64,000 bases of DNA, taken from assembly GCA_905160935.1 (NCBI GenBank), contig CAJHZI010000609.1, positions 565,001 to 629,000 on the forward strand, written 5' to 3'. Positions 12,611-23,628 of this stretch are shown here, one piece after another. The notes below the pieces were generated by a model. The model did not search any database and was not told where the DNA came from. It saw nothing but the letters and a program-made list of their open reading frames with translations. Position 1 is the first letter of the stretch. Each line of letters begins with the position of its first letter. The translations under genes were made by a program, and so were the position numbers. Source of the stretch: Enchytraeus crypticus (lineage: Eukaryota; Annelida; Clitellata; Enchytraeida; Enchytraeidae).

Positions 12611-12738
12611 GCTTATGACGAGGTGGGCCTCTATGCCTTCCTCAGCTTCGACTAGCATTTACTTTGCATGGGCGTCATTCCCTAAACATAATAAACCCTA
12701 AACTGCAATAAACAATACGAAAACAATCCTGTTTACCC

Positions 12739-12743
<5 letters not shown>

Positions 12744-12776
<33 letters not shown>
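12744..12776. repeat. (TA)n microsatellite
   Basis: Pure TA tract. Confidence 0.9.
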
Positions 12777-12777
<1 letters not shown>

Positions 12778-13832
12778 TTATGTATATACAGTATATACAT
12801 ATAGTTATTTTTAAATTTAAATTGATTCAAGATAAGAACAAGTAAACCAGATCTCTATTGTTTAACTTGTTAATCGGTTAATTAAGCGAAAGTTTAATTG
12901 CAATCTAACAACTTAATTGGGTAGTTGGCACGTATCGCCTAAAACTGAGTGACAAATTGATATTCCGATATTCCAATCAGGTCTAAATAACTCATCGTGT
13001 AAGTGCGTTAGGCAACGTAATGAAATTTAAAATGACTGTTCCAGAGGTCCTGAGATCAATTCCCGATTTGACCAGAAAGTAAAATTTCGTATATTCACAG
13101 GACTGGAAATATGGATAATTAACTAAACTGGATAATGCTTAAAATAAACATTTGGCATTAAGGTTATAAATATCATCAATGATTATTATCAATATAAAGT
13201 GTGCTTAGCTGTTAATGATAAATATTTATTAGTTTAATCGAACTGCTCGAAATGTATTGCATCGGACAGTAACTGTTTTACTATTAAATATTCCATCTAA
13301 CTCAAATAAACGAAATATCAAACAAGCATATCGTATTATAGGTCTAGCGGATTATTAATTATTCTTATTCTTCTTTTTGTTTTGACGGAATTTTCTCTTT
13401 ATTACACAACAAGAAAGCTGTCATCCTGTCTCATAAATAGCTTCATTGTCCCCTTCATCCATAATTCATGAGTTAGACAAAACCGTCGCCATTTCAGACA
13501 GCTTCCATAATCCTGACTTTATAGCTTCTGATGTACTGACCTGAGATATCGCTTACAATGTGACAAGCTAATTCAGTGACTCCAAACGCGATTCATCCAC
13601 CCGCTTTCGTCTTGTACAAGATCCTTCCAAAGTCTTGCCTTTGAATTTAATTTTTGAATTAAGCTATTAGCTATTTCTATTGTGACCATTACATGTTTAA
13701 CCGATAATCTATCAATATTGTCAGAATCATTGGATTAGATACCTGGAAAAAATACGGTTAGAATACTATGACTACTGTACATCAACGTACTTAATAGAAA
13801 TTTTTTAACATATATAATTTTGTACATATAGG

Positions 13833-13835
<3 letters not shown>
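12777..13835. other. No gene; weak R2 SINE remnant
   Basis: At 13005-13135 a degenerate R2-like segment can be followed ('gttaggcaacgtaatgaaatttaaaatgac', then a decayed B box and 'tcacaggactgga'). Elsewhere it is AT-rich DNA without recognisable exons. Confidence 0.45.

Positions 13836-13876
<41 letters not shown>
13836..13876. repeat. (TA)n microsatellite at transposon insertion site
   Basis: TA tract that ends exactly where the mariner-like element begins, so the element sits in a TA-rich target. Confidence 0.9.
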
Positions 13877-13879
<3 letters not shown>

Positions 13880-14853
13880 GGTGCGCATTAAAAAATATCC
13901 TCCTAGCACAATTATGATAGCTTAGCCAATTATTGATATTTCGCCTTGAAATTTTAAGGTTCTCTTGTGGAGGAATTTAGCCACAAGCTAGCCAAATTTT
14001 TATAAAATATTTTTAAAGGAACCTGAGTTATCCAAGTTTTGCGAAAAAATTGACTTTTTTCATTTAACACGCAACGTAAAACGCCAATTAGAATCAATTC
14101 ATCCTTTTTGAAAATGTGCTGACCCTGAAAAAAGGCCGTTAGATGATGACGACTCTGATATTGTGCTACAATGTATTACACTAACACTATTCTGCCGAAA
14201 CTGATTGAAGACTGCAACAAGTTAAAGTCAAATGATTAAATTTTTCAACAGGACGGCGCGCCGGCTCACTTCACGTCTGGCGCAAAACTTCCTTGTACAA
14301 TATAGCCCAGACTTCATTAAAACGGATGACTGGCCTCCAAATTCTCCAGATTTTAATCCACTTGATTCTTTGTCTGGAGACCCATGTTGGGAAAGTATCG
14401 TGCTTTCAAGCCCAAACCCAGAAACACAATGGAATTAAAGGCTGTTCTTCAAGAGGTCTGGAAAGACCTACCACAGCAGTTCATTGACAGCGCAATTTTA
14501 TCTGTAAGAAAAGACTTTTGGCCGGCATTACAGCCCAGGGCGTTCATTTCGAGCACACATTGTAGCACAATATCAGAGTCGTCATCATCTAACGGCCGTT
14601 TTCAGGGTCAGCACATTTTCAAAAAGGAATTGATTCTATTTGACCTTTTACGTTACGTGTTAAATGAAAAAAAAAATCATTTTTTTCGCAAAACTTGGAT
14701 AACTCCGGTTCCTTTAAGATTATTTTTACAAAATTTGGTCAGCTTGTGGCTAAATTCATACACAAGAGAACCTTAAAATTTCAAGGCGAAATATCAATAA
14801 TTGGCTAAGCTATCATAATTGTGCTAGGAGGATATTTTTTAATGCGCACCCTG
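13877..14853 (+). mobile_element. Mariner-like element with ~300-bp terminal inverted repeats
   Basis: The left end CAGGGTGCGCATTAAAAAAT and the right end read the same on opposite strands, both bordered by TA. The inverted arms run about 13877-14174 and 14557-14853, some 298 bp each, with visible divergence (for example the left arm has a GAGGAATTTAGCC block where the right arm has TGAATTTAGCC). The core retains part of a transposase gene. Arms this long are unusual for Tc1/mariner. The element is 977 bp and internally deleted, so it cannot make its own transposase. Confidence 0.88.
14225..14556 (+). pseudogene. Tc1/mariner transposase remnant
   Basis: Reading across frames gives FQQDGAPAH, then after a frame change PDFNPLD, a short run with LETHVGKYRA, and ELKAVLQEVWKDLPQQFID. 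These are the second and third parts of the DDE catalytic domain of Tc1/mariner transposases: the 'QQDGAPAH' and 'DWPPNSPDFNPLD' motifs and the following helix. The N-terminal DNA-binding half and the first catalytic Asp region are absent. The frame shifts between the two motifs, so the gene is broken. It lies exactly between the inverted arms of the element. Confidence 0.85.
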
Positions 14854-14859
14854 TATATG

Positions 14860-17800
14860 TCGTTCGATTCTTCACCTCACGATGACTTCATATATATCTC
14901 AGACATACTAATACAAGCTTGGCTCTGAGCTTAGCTGTGACGACAACTTTGTAGCATGCATGCAAGATTAACAAGAGGACACGGGTTAGAAACTTCGTAC
15001 GACTTTGAAAAGCTCGTACAATGTGTGATTTGATATGAAAATACGTAAATTTATTTCATGAAAAATTTTATGCGAGGATTTTTGATAAACCATAAGTTAA
15101 CAGACACCACCTCGGAATAACCGATTTTTTCAAACTGGCAAATTGTAGTTTGAAATAGAGCCATATTTGCTCCTTGAAAATGAATTTATGCTACTTGAAC
15201 CGACCATTTGACACAACACTAGATGGGTATACTGAGCATATTAAATAGTATCCAATTTCGTTTAAATGATAAAGTTATCAGCTATATGACCCACATCTTG
15301 ATTCAGTGGTAGGCCTACTACATAAGGGTCATACTGGTTGATTGATCGAGGACGAAATGATTGTGCTTAGCCTTAGCCTTGACCCTTACTCTTCAAATGA
15401 TAAGCACTCATCTTTACCCTAGTTATCATTTTCGTGATTTATGCACCGGAGATCATAGTACTGAATATATTGCATAAAGTGCTAAGGAGGAAGTAATTAC
15501 TCTTGGTATGTCACCGATGATGTCACTGGTCTGATATTTTAAAGATTTCGTTTTATCTTGATTAGCTTAGAAAATTACGGAATTATTGAAGCGTATATCA
15601 TCACAGGGCTAATTAACTTGAAATATTTGATTCTTCATTATTAGATCCTGAAACGTTTGTATCCCACTTAAAAAATTTGACATGCTAAGAGACGAGAGTT
15701 TGACCGAACAACTGATTCTTAACTAAACCGTTTAAAAACAGGTGACTTATTGCATTGTCACTAACGCAAGGTTGATGAAGAAAATCTGTAATCGCGCAAT
15801 TAATTACTGATTAAATTTAGATTATTTAAATCTGGATTCCAGTTATAAATAATTGCGCTGTTATTTTTATGTAGGCCTTATATCTCGATAAGCTTATCAA
15901 AACGATCAGTTTATCAGAAAGATAAGCTTATCTTGATAAACTACTACTAGAAAGCCAGACTATTAGAATGCAGTCAGAGAATGTTCAGGTCAGTTAATTA
16001 AAATTGGTATAAGTTAGCAGGATAGCTACCAATTTCGCCCTATCCAATTGACTGATCTATAGTTTAAGACACAAATCAACTTTCAAATTCTGTCTCCTTT
16101 CTAATTAGGATTCTGTTGTTGAAAGTTTGGGTTCGAAGATGTGGTCTCTGAACTTAGAGGCAAGTCTGTTACTGTCTTAGCAATACCATCTATGATTTTA
16201 TTCAGTTACACTGGGCAATTATTATAAATTATTTTTGAAGTAAATTTTTAATCTGCAATCAATTAGAAATTTTGATAAAATGGCTTCCTTCCAACTATTA
16301 ATATTTTATTTCACATCGTTTATTCTACCATCCTTTCAAAAATGTTCAACTTTCACATTTTTTTCAGTTCTACTCTCCGGCTCATTAAAGAGCACTCTAT
16401 CGTCTAACAAGTTGATCTAATCGCAGAGTCACTGCATGCTTTGGACGCCCTTTAATTCGCCAATACTCTCCGTTCCTGCTCAGAGAAAAGTTAGCTTTTG
16501 AGTAGACTACTTTTTACCTTTTGCAACCTTTTTTTTCGTATACCAATAAACAACAACTACAGCATATTTAACTAGAAACTAAACAAATCACCAGGAGAAG
16601 GTTTGCCACAAAAAAACCTACGCTATTTTCTAAGGTATTCATACAATAATATTTTTCTAAGTATTTCAGAATTTGCCAGTTTCTTCTTAGTCACGTCTTG
16701 CGATACACGCAGTCTACTTTTGATCTATTGTGAGGTGGTGTGGACACTACACAAGTAGTTATTAAATTTGATTAATTGTCGCTAGATCTCTTAGATAATT
16801 GTCTAATATGCTTCGATACTACACCAGACGTTATTCATCATCATCACTTCCTTGCGTTTGAAGAGAACATAGAGCGGCAACAATCCTCCATTCCAGAAGT
16901 TATTACATATGATTAATTCTTGCTGGATCTTTTCGAAAATGTCCTAAATCCTAAGATACTCGGTCATTCTAATTATTCAATTATCTCGAAACAACTGATT
17001 TAGCCTGTCTCGATCCTTTGTAAGGAGAGACTCACATAGGACCAGGTCGACTGTTCAGCTGAGATAAGACCTGGATGACACACGTGACAGGAAATTCTTA
17101 TTAATTGCGACAGTTACAATAAAATCAGAGAAATAATTATTCTCTGGAATTGTGTTCCACCCGGCTTAAAATATTAGCGTCGATAGAGCAAGAATAATGA
17201 AGTAATTTTGTCATTGAGACATGCTAGGAATGAAGACAATGGATTGGGTCAGTAAATGTGATGTGAATTAATGAAACGATATGATGTGTTTTATGTTAGA
17301 CTTTTTGAGTCTATTGTTTTAGAATTCCAAACACAGCGTACCTACTTTTGTCTAATATCACACGCATCCTAGAGGTGTGCTTGCAAATTTTTTGCGTAGA
17401 ATTAGGTCTATGTAGTTCCTCGTATAATCTAACAATCTGCCTAGAATTACTCAATACCCTGATAATTTTGAATCAAATACTTACGAAAACTAGCAAATCA
17501 TTGAGGCATTTCGACTAATTATTTAATTATTTTAACAAAATAAGCACAATACGATTTACTTTGTAATTTATTTAAAGAAACTGAAGCAAAGTGTAGATTT
17601 CAAGAATTAAATAAGAAATTTCCAAGGATAAAATTGTCGCTAATAGATACTGGGTTATTTTGCTTGCTGCTCTACAGATTCTCTGTCATTCGCTCTTCGT
17701 AAACTTTTTTTTTCATCACATCAAACTTTACTTTTCTATGAACAGTTACATAAGCAGCAGTAAAGACTTTTGTTTCATAGCTCTTTTTTGTCTAGTGTGC

Positions 17801-18040
17801 ATGTGTTGAGATACGCCTGTCAACCACCTTTCCTTCAATTAAGTATTTTTGAATTGCTTTTCAGAAACTTGGATTTGCACTATTTTCTTTTTTCATTTTT
17901 TCTGTTCGACTAGAATTTGCTTCTATAGTGCTCCATGTTGCCAATGACGACAGTAGAAAGTACCCTAACGGTTGCTGTTGGTATATTTCTACAAATTGAC
18001 TTTAGTACTACAAATTCCTGTATTCTACTTTTGGTGGCCT
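14860..18040. other. No gene seen
   Basis: About 3 kb of AT-rich DNA without an exon that I can support. At 15885-15945 a 'gataagcttatc' palindrome is repeated twice in opposite orientation with TTATC spacers. Confidence 0.5.
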
Positions 18041-18200
18041 TTCTACACTCGCTGTGGTCCTGCGATCGAATGTATCTAATCCCACAAAGCTCACGACATC
18101 TGAGGATCAAGTGAAGGCCGGTCCTGGGCAGAACAATTACGTGCTTCGACTCGCACAGGGGGCGGGGCAGGAAAATAAATTTCTGATGCAATATTGCCCT
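18041..18200. other. GC-richer island, unassigned
   Basis: Locally GC-rich block (around 18110-18175) in AT-rich surroundings, open on both strands for 60 to 90 codons. I recognise no protein family on either strand and see no splice sites that join it to the receptor exons. It may be part of an unidentified transposable element. Confidence 0.3.
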
Positions 18201-19555
18201 GATTCATTGATTGCCATCAAGACGTCATCAGTGGACTAAAAATAAATTTAACATCCAGCCGTTAGGCCCATAAAAGTGAAAGATGATCCAGACAGTGTCT
18301 TCTTTATATTTGTTATAAATTTATTTCACTCAGTTCTTTGATAGCATTGACTCTCTTCTAGCTGTATATACATGTAGAATTATCTAAATTAATTATCTGT
18401 TGGCCAGAACTTGTTTTAGATAGCTTTTTTCTTCAATTCAAATGTATAGGATAAGGTCAGTTATAGCAAGTCCGCCTATTGGTTTCAAATGATCTTTGGT
18501 TCAATGATTTATCAATACGTTGATAAATTATTATTCAACTTCATTCTTCAAATATTATATTTCAAAATTCTAGATTTAGATTTCGATTATTCAATTTTAT
18601 AATAACCAGAAAATAATAAACTATGGAGCGTTATACTTGACTACGTGAATTAAAATAAAGGATTGTAAAAACTTATGAATATGGGCTTAGGCATACATGT
18701 AAATAGACGTCGAAAAATCAAAAGACAGCGATCTTCGGATTCGATACGAAATCTCTTGATCTGAAGTCGGATAGAAATCCATTTTTCTACTAGCTAAGTG
18801 CAAGAAAAGGTTTACATGCATTATACTTAGACACTTTTCTGTTTTTTATCACTCATTAAAAAATTGAAAATCCCTAATGGGTGATAAATTTTCGTATAAA
18901 ATCTTTCTACACGTGGTGCTGAATACTTGATTTTAAGCATACTACAAGTTAATTGATTTGTTCTCAAGTTGTCTAATCAGCAAGACAATGAAAATGAAAA
19001 TGAACCACTCCTGTACGGGATACTTCGTAAATTGTGAAGAGTTCTTTGGAAACTCGACAATTACAATTACAATTTTCTGAAGGTCAGCTCATAAAATTAC
19101 TTAGAACCATTACACGGTCTAGAAGAGCAGTTTCCAGATTCATAAAAAATCAAAATTAATGTCCTGCTGTTGTGGAGCTATATGTCAGGGATTGTGTAGA
19201 ATTAATTCTTCCTTGAATTCCAGAAAACAGAGGAAATGAATGGGTGAAAGGTTGCAGGAAGTCGATTAGAACAGGAAAAGTCTGGGAACAAGCTCTGACT
19301 AGCAATTGTCTGTTAGCCAGTTAGAATGAAGTAAGACGGAGGAACAAGCCTGTCAGTCTAGTTTAATATACGAGCAAATGTAAAATAATAGAATTAATAA
19401 AATTTTACATAACTCAAATTAATAAATGTTGGAGGCTGAGCGATCGTTGCAAGATTAATATGAACAGTTATAATTTGTAAATTAACAAATTTTATTAGAC
19501 TAGTTAATGTTATTCTGTTAAACCCAACGCCTATTTAATTTTCATAACAAATCCT
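18201..19555. other. No gene seen
   Basis: AT-rich DNA with no recognisable exon or repeat beyond short simple stretches. Confidence 0.5.
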
Positions 19556-19705
19556 TTATCTGATTTGACTTATTCGCCAGTAAATACCTTATGACTGGTA
19601 AATTGACCAGAATTTACATTCTGATCGGCTCGACCGGGAATTGAACACACGTGTGTTGAATTCACATCCGGATCTCTCGCTAACATTCTACGATGTGACA
19701 CACTC
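19556..19705 (-). repeat. Decayed tRNA-derived SINE remnant (R2-like)
   Basis: Contains an inverted B-box-like 'ggaattgaacacac' followed by 'ttgaattcacatccggatctctcgctaacattct', in the same order as the R2 SINE. Divergence is high. Confidence 0.45.
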
Positions 19706-19880
19706 AGTTCTTTAGACAATGTATCACGTGACCAAATCAACGAATAATGGCTTACCTCAAATGATTATGCAACAATACAATGAACATTTAACTTCCAGTC
19801 TCTCAACAGAGGCGGATATTAGGGACGTCTCGAGCGTTACATACAACTACCAGTGTATTCTACACAGCCTGAGAGCACCT

Positions 19881-19976
19881 GCAAATACCTATATATATAT
19901 ATATATTATATATATGATGTTATATATAGCATCATATTATATAGATATATATAAATTATATAGATATATATACACG

Positions 19977-20025
<49 letters not shown>

Positions 20026-20087
20026 TATATATATATATTATATAATATATATGTATATACTGTATATATATATTATTTTTATATATA
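19881..20087. repeat. Compound (TA)n microsatellite
   Basis: TA tract with TATAGATATATA and GTATATGTATA interruptions. The small open frames over it are artefacts. Confidence 0.92.
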
Positions 20088-21379
20088 GAGATCTTGGGCA
20101 GATTCAGAATTACATTGCGATTAAATTGTACAGCGCAAAATAATGAGCATCAGCCTGGCAACATCCACTTCGTTCAGCAGCTGAATAATGTAGCTATATT
20201 GAAATGTTATCCTCGCCTTTTAATCCACACTGAGTCGATCTGACTCACAGATAATCGGCTGCTAAATATATCCTTATGTGTACACACGAAATTTAATGTC
20301 CCTTCGGGCAGAAATCTTACACGGAGATATAAATCTCTACCCTTTCATTTCCTAATAATATGTTTACAATGGCCTCATTATGCTATGTAGTCGCTAAAAC
20401 ATACTAAAGCCCTATTTTCAGCCGACCTGGGGCTATTCCGATCTACTTCCGGTTTTGATGAAATTCCTTGCTTCTCGGAATGACATCTGCGTTTTATGAC
20501 GTAACAAAACTGCTAATAGCTCTGGAAATAATTATAGACTATTAGATGCTGATCATGGGGCACGTGAAAATTTATTTCACAATAGGCTAATAATAGCACA
20601 CGTTCAAATATAGTTTAATAGACTAATAAATGAACGTTTGAAAAATTTAGCTTAGTAGACGATAGTTGCAGCACTAATGCAAACATAGTCAAATTTATTC
20701 TAAAAATGGTACCTGTGCAGAGGGACTAAATGTCACTATGCAAGGCACAGCTTGCATAGTGACATAATTTCAAGCCTTGCAACTTCAAATTGTTTCATTT
20801 AGTACTTTAAATGATAGCTGCCATGCGAAGTAAGTGCATTTTGCGTAGAATGATCTACGAAGCGAGAAAATCGACGTTAAAAAGGCACAAAAGTTATAGA
20901 CCTCATCGGCTTCTACAAATACCTGGAAGCTGATCCAGCTAATGGAACAGCTGCTAGTCCCCAGCTGCCGAAACAGCTGCTGGAACAGCATTACTAGTTT
21001 TAGTTTGCATGATAGATTATAACACGAGGTGCTTTAGCAAATATACGCAGGCCTATCTACCAGTGAACTTGAAGTAAATTAGTAAAATCGGACTGCTGCA
21101 TGATAGAAACGTGGTAAATTAAAGTTTTTATTTAATTTTGCTTTATCAACCATTTTGTTTAGAAGTAATTTTCCTATGCGTATATTGGGATATCCACTGA
21201 TCTTCTAGATTAGGAAGGGTAGCCGATCTAAGCTCCCTTATTATTTGAATGCCTTCGATCTCTCTTTTCACAAAACACAATAACTGTTTTTGTAGCTGTT
21301 AGAATATATATAGACTTGATTTATATTTTACAAGTAATGCCTTATCAATATACCTGCTTTATCATTATACTACCCGCAG
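20088..21379 (+). other. Intron preceding the first visible receptor exon
   Basis: No exon is seen. It ends in 'atactacccgcag', the splice acceptor of the receptor exon at 21380. It contains a perfect 15-bp-stem hairpin at 20730-20765 (see findings). Confidence 0.6.
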
Positions 21380-23628
21380 ATATACCGCCGTCACTAGACC
21401 AATTTACTACGCCAAACAAAAACATTCCAGAAGAGTCTACATAATGATAGCAGTGCCGTGGTTGATCTCTGCCGCCATTTCGTCTCCAATAGCCTTCGGA
21501 CTGAACTACACGGAAAAGAGAGCAGAAACTCCGCAACTCTGCATCTTCTACAACGCCGACTTCCTCATTTACTCTTCCATGGGCTCTTTCTATATTCCCT
21601 GCGTTATCATGGTACTGCTGTACTGGAGGATCTACATGGCGATCAGGGAGAGAAGTAGGAAGGCCACCAGGCTTATGACGCCCAGCGTGGTGGTGCCATC
21701 AGCAACGGCCGCGACACCTGGTGCACCAGCCGTAGCGGCGGCTACTCGGATAGGATGCGGCAGGGTGGTGGCTAGGTCGGAGTCTAAAAGAGAAGAGTTA
21801 CCCCGTCAGAAGATGGAAAGTGTGGGGCAGGTTAGAGGTGAGGACGGTGGTCTAGTTCGGGGAGAGGGGGTGGGAATTGGAGATAAAGGGGGAGTGGTTT
21901 GGGGTAGGCATAGTGAAAATCATGACGTAATCATGAAAAGCGAAGGTAATGTCGTCATCAATGGAATTAAACATGGTCAAAATGGTAAAGGAATGTCAGA
22001 ATTGGTAGATCAGGAAAAGAAAAATGTTTTATTTGAAATAAATAACGAATTATTCAAATCTGAGACAATACAAAAAGACGATGGCTTAAATGTTGAGACC
22101 TTATCTGAAAGTGGTCAAGTAAAATTAGGAAATAATAGTCAGGCTGTGCTAAATGATCAAAACTTTCAGATTTTCATAAATGAACGTTATTCTCCAGGTG
22201 AACGTCATCCACCGTCGACGGAAGAAAAAGAGGTATCGCTAGAAAATGTCGAGTTCTACATATCTGGATCAGGCTGCCTTCAGTTAGTCGATGATATCTT
22301 GAAGAAGCCTGTTGATATATATGAAGAATCCAAAACCACCATACAAGTGTGTGAAGATTCAACTGGTTTGGCTATGCATGTTTCCAACTTTAGCACTGCC
22401 TCGTCAAATAACAGCAGTTTATCACGTGACGCAAATGTGCAAGTAGATGGCAGCAATATTAAAAGAGCTCAAACGTACGGCGATGAGGTAGTAAATGAAT
22501 ATAATTTACAAAACAAATATTTCAGTAGCGATGAATTAGCAGATTATCAGCTAAACACTGACTCATCTGCTGAGCTTAAATTCATTCCGGTTTCAACTGT
22601 TAATAAAACGTTGAATTATCTAGACGGCAACGAATGTGTAATATATGATCACAATAACCGGCCGCTGTTAGACAAATCATCATGTAATACATCAGACTGG
22701 ATGTCTATTAGAAGGAATTCAACCATGCCGCAGCTTAACGTGCCTTACGAAGAGTGCATATCGCCAGCAGATTGCGCAGATAACGATATCAGGTTTAATA
22801 GGTCCGTGAAAGATGGTAACGCAGCAGAGGTTCAGGAAATTGAATTGAACGATTGGAAGGCCTGCAGAGAAGAAAACAATACAGATTCACAGCATTTAGC
22901 CGTGGCAAAGCGAGATAGCGGTGTTGCATTAAGTTATCAATCTTACGCTACGGAAGGAGAACTGGAAAACAGATTTGATAGCGAAGATAAGAAAGTAAAT
23001 CCTGTTATCAATTACTCTGGAAATAACGAACATAATGCCGTAAATAATCATACCCATTCGATAGATATGACCACCGAAGTTAGCAAGACCGATAATCTCA
23101 TAAATAATGATCCGCCAGATGACACTTGTGTACATCAGTTAGGAAACGTTGTTAGTAATTACAGTCATTCATTAAATGAAAGCAGAGACGCTAAACAGGC
23201 TTCAAAAGAGAAACTAGACAAGCTGATGTTGCCTTCACCGTCTGACACAAGCAGTAACCGTCTCACTCCTCCTTCCTCGGCAACTTGTGAGACTCTCCTT
23301 CTTTCTCCCCTCTCCCCTAGTTATTCCTTTAATCCTAGTGACGTAGATAGTGACGTCGACAATATACACCAATCAAATCGCTTTCAGAATGTGACGTCAT
23401 GGTCAGAAGCAATTGTACGAGAAGGGATGGCAAACAGTAACGACGGAGATTATTATCCAAGCCGAAACGGAAGAAAGGGAGAAATGAAGGAAAACCTATT
23501 GAGAGTGGGAAATGATAACTCGCCTGTGGGTCTAGCCTTTGACCTGAGCTGTGATATTCTGAGAGATGAGAGCGGGATGGAGAGTGGTACTGACGGAGAC
23601 TACCTTCAACACGCTGATGACGCTTTTT
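21380..23628 (+). CDS. D2-like receptor exon: end of DRY, TM4, TM5, most of third loop
   Basis: 2249 bp: one base completing Arg, 749 codons, and one base into the next codon. The acceptor is 'acccgcag' and the donor is TTTTT/GTAAGT. Residues 1-21 form the second intracellular loop, about 22-45 TM4, and about 62-90 TM5. The remaining roughly 655 residues are hydrophilic, rich in Asn, Ser, Asp and Glu, with no domain that I recognise. Codons are GC-rich through TM5 and up to about 21900, become AT-rich to about 23200, and turn more balanced near the end. Confidence 0.93.

Noticed and set aside
17910-18239. Possible receptor or other gene exon in the GC-richer island
   Set aside because: Neither strand shows a recognisable family, and no splice sites in phase with the DRY exon were found. 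Kept only as an unassigned stretch.
1-21379. Search for TM1-TM3 exons of the D2-like receptor
   Set aside because: I looked for the TM3 'TASI-NLCAIS-DR' type segment ending in phase 2 and found none. The missing exons are probably outside the window.
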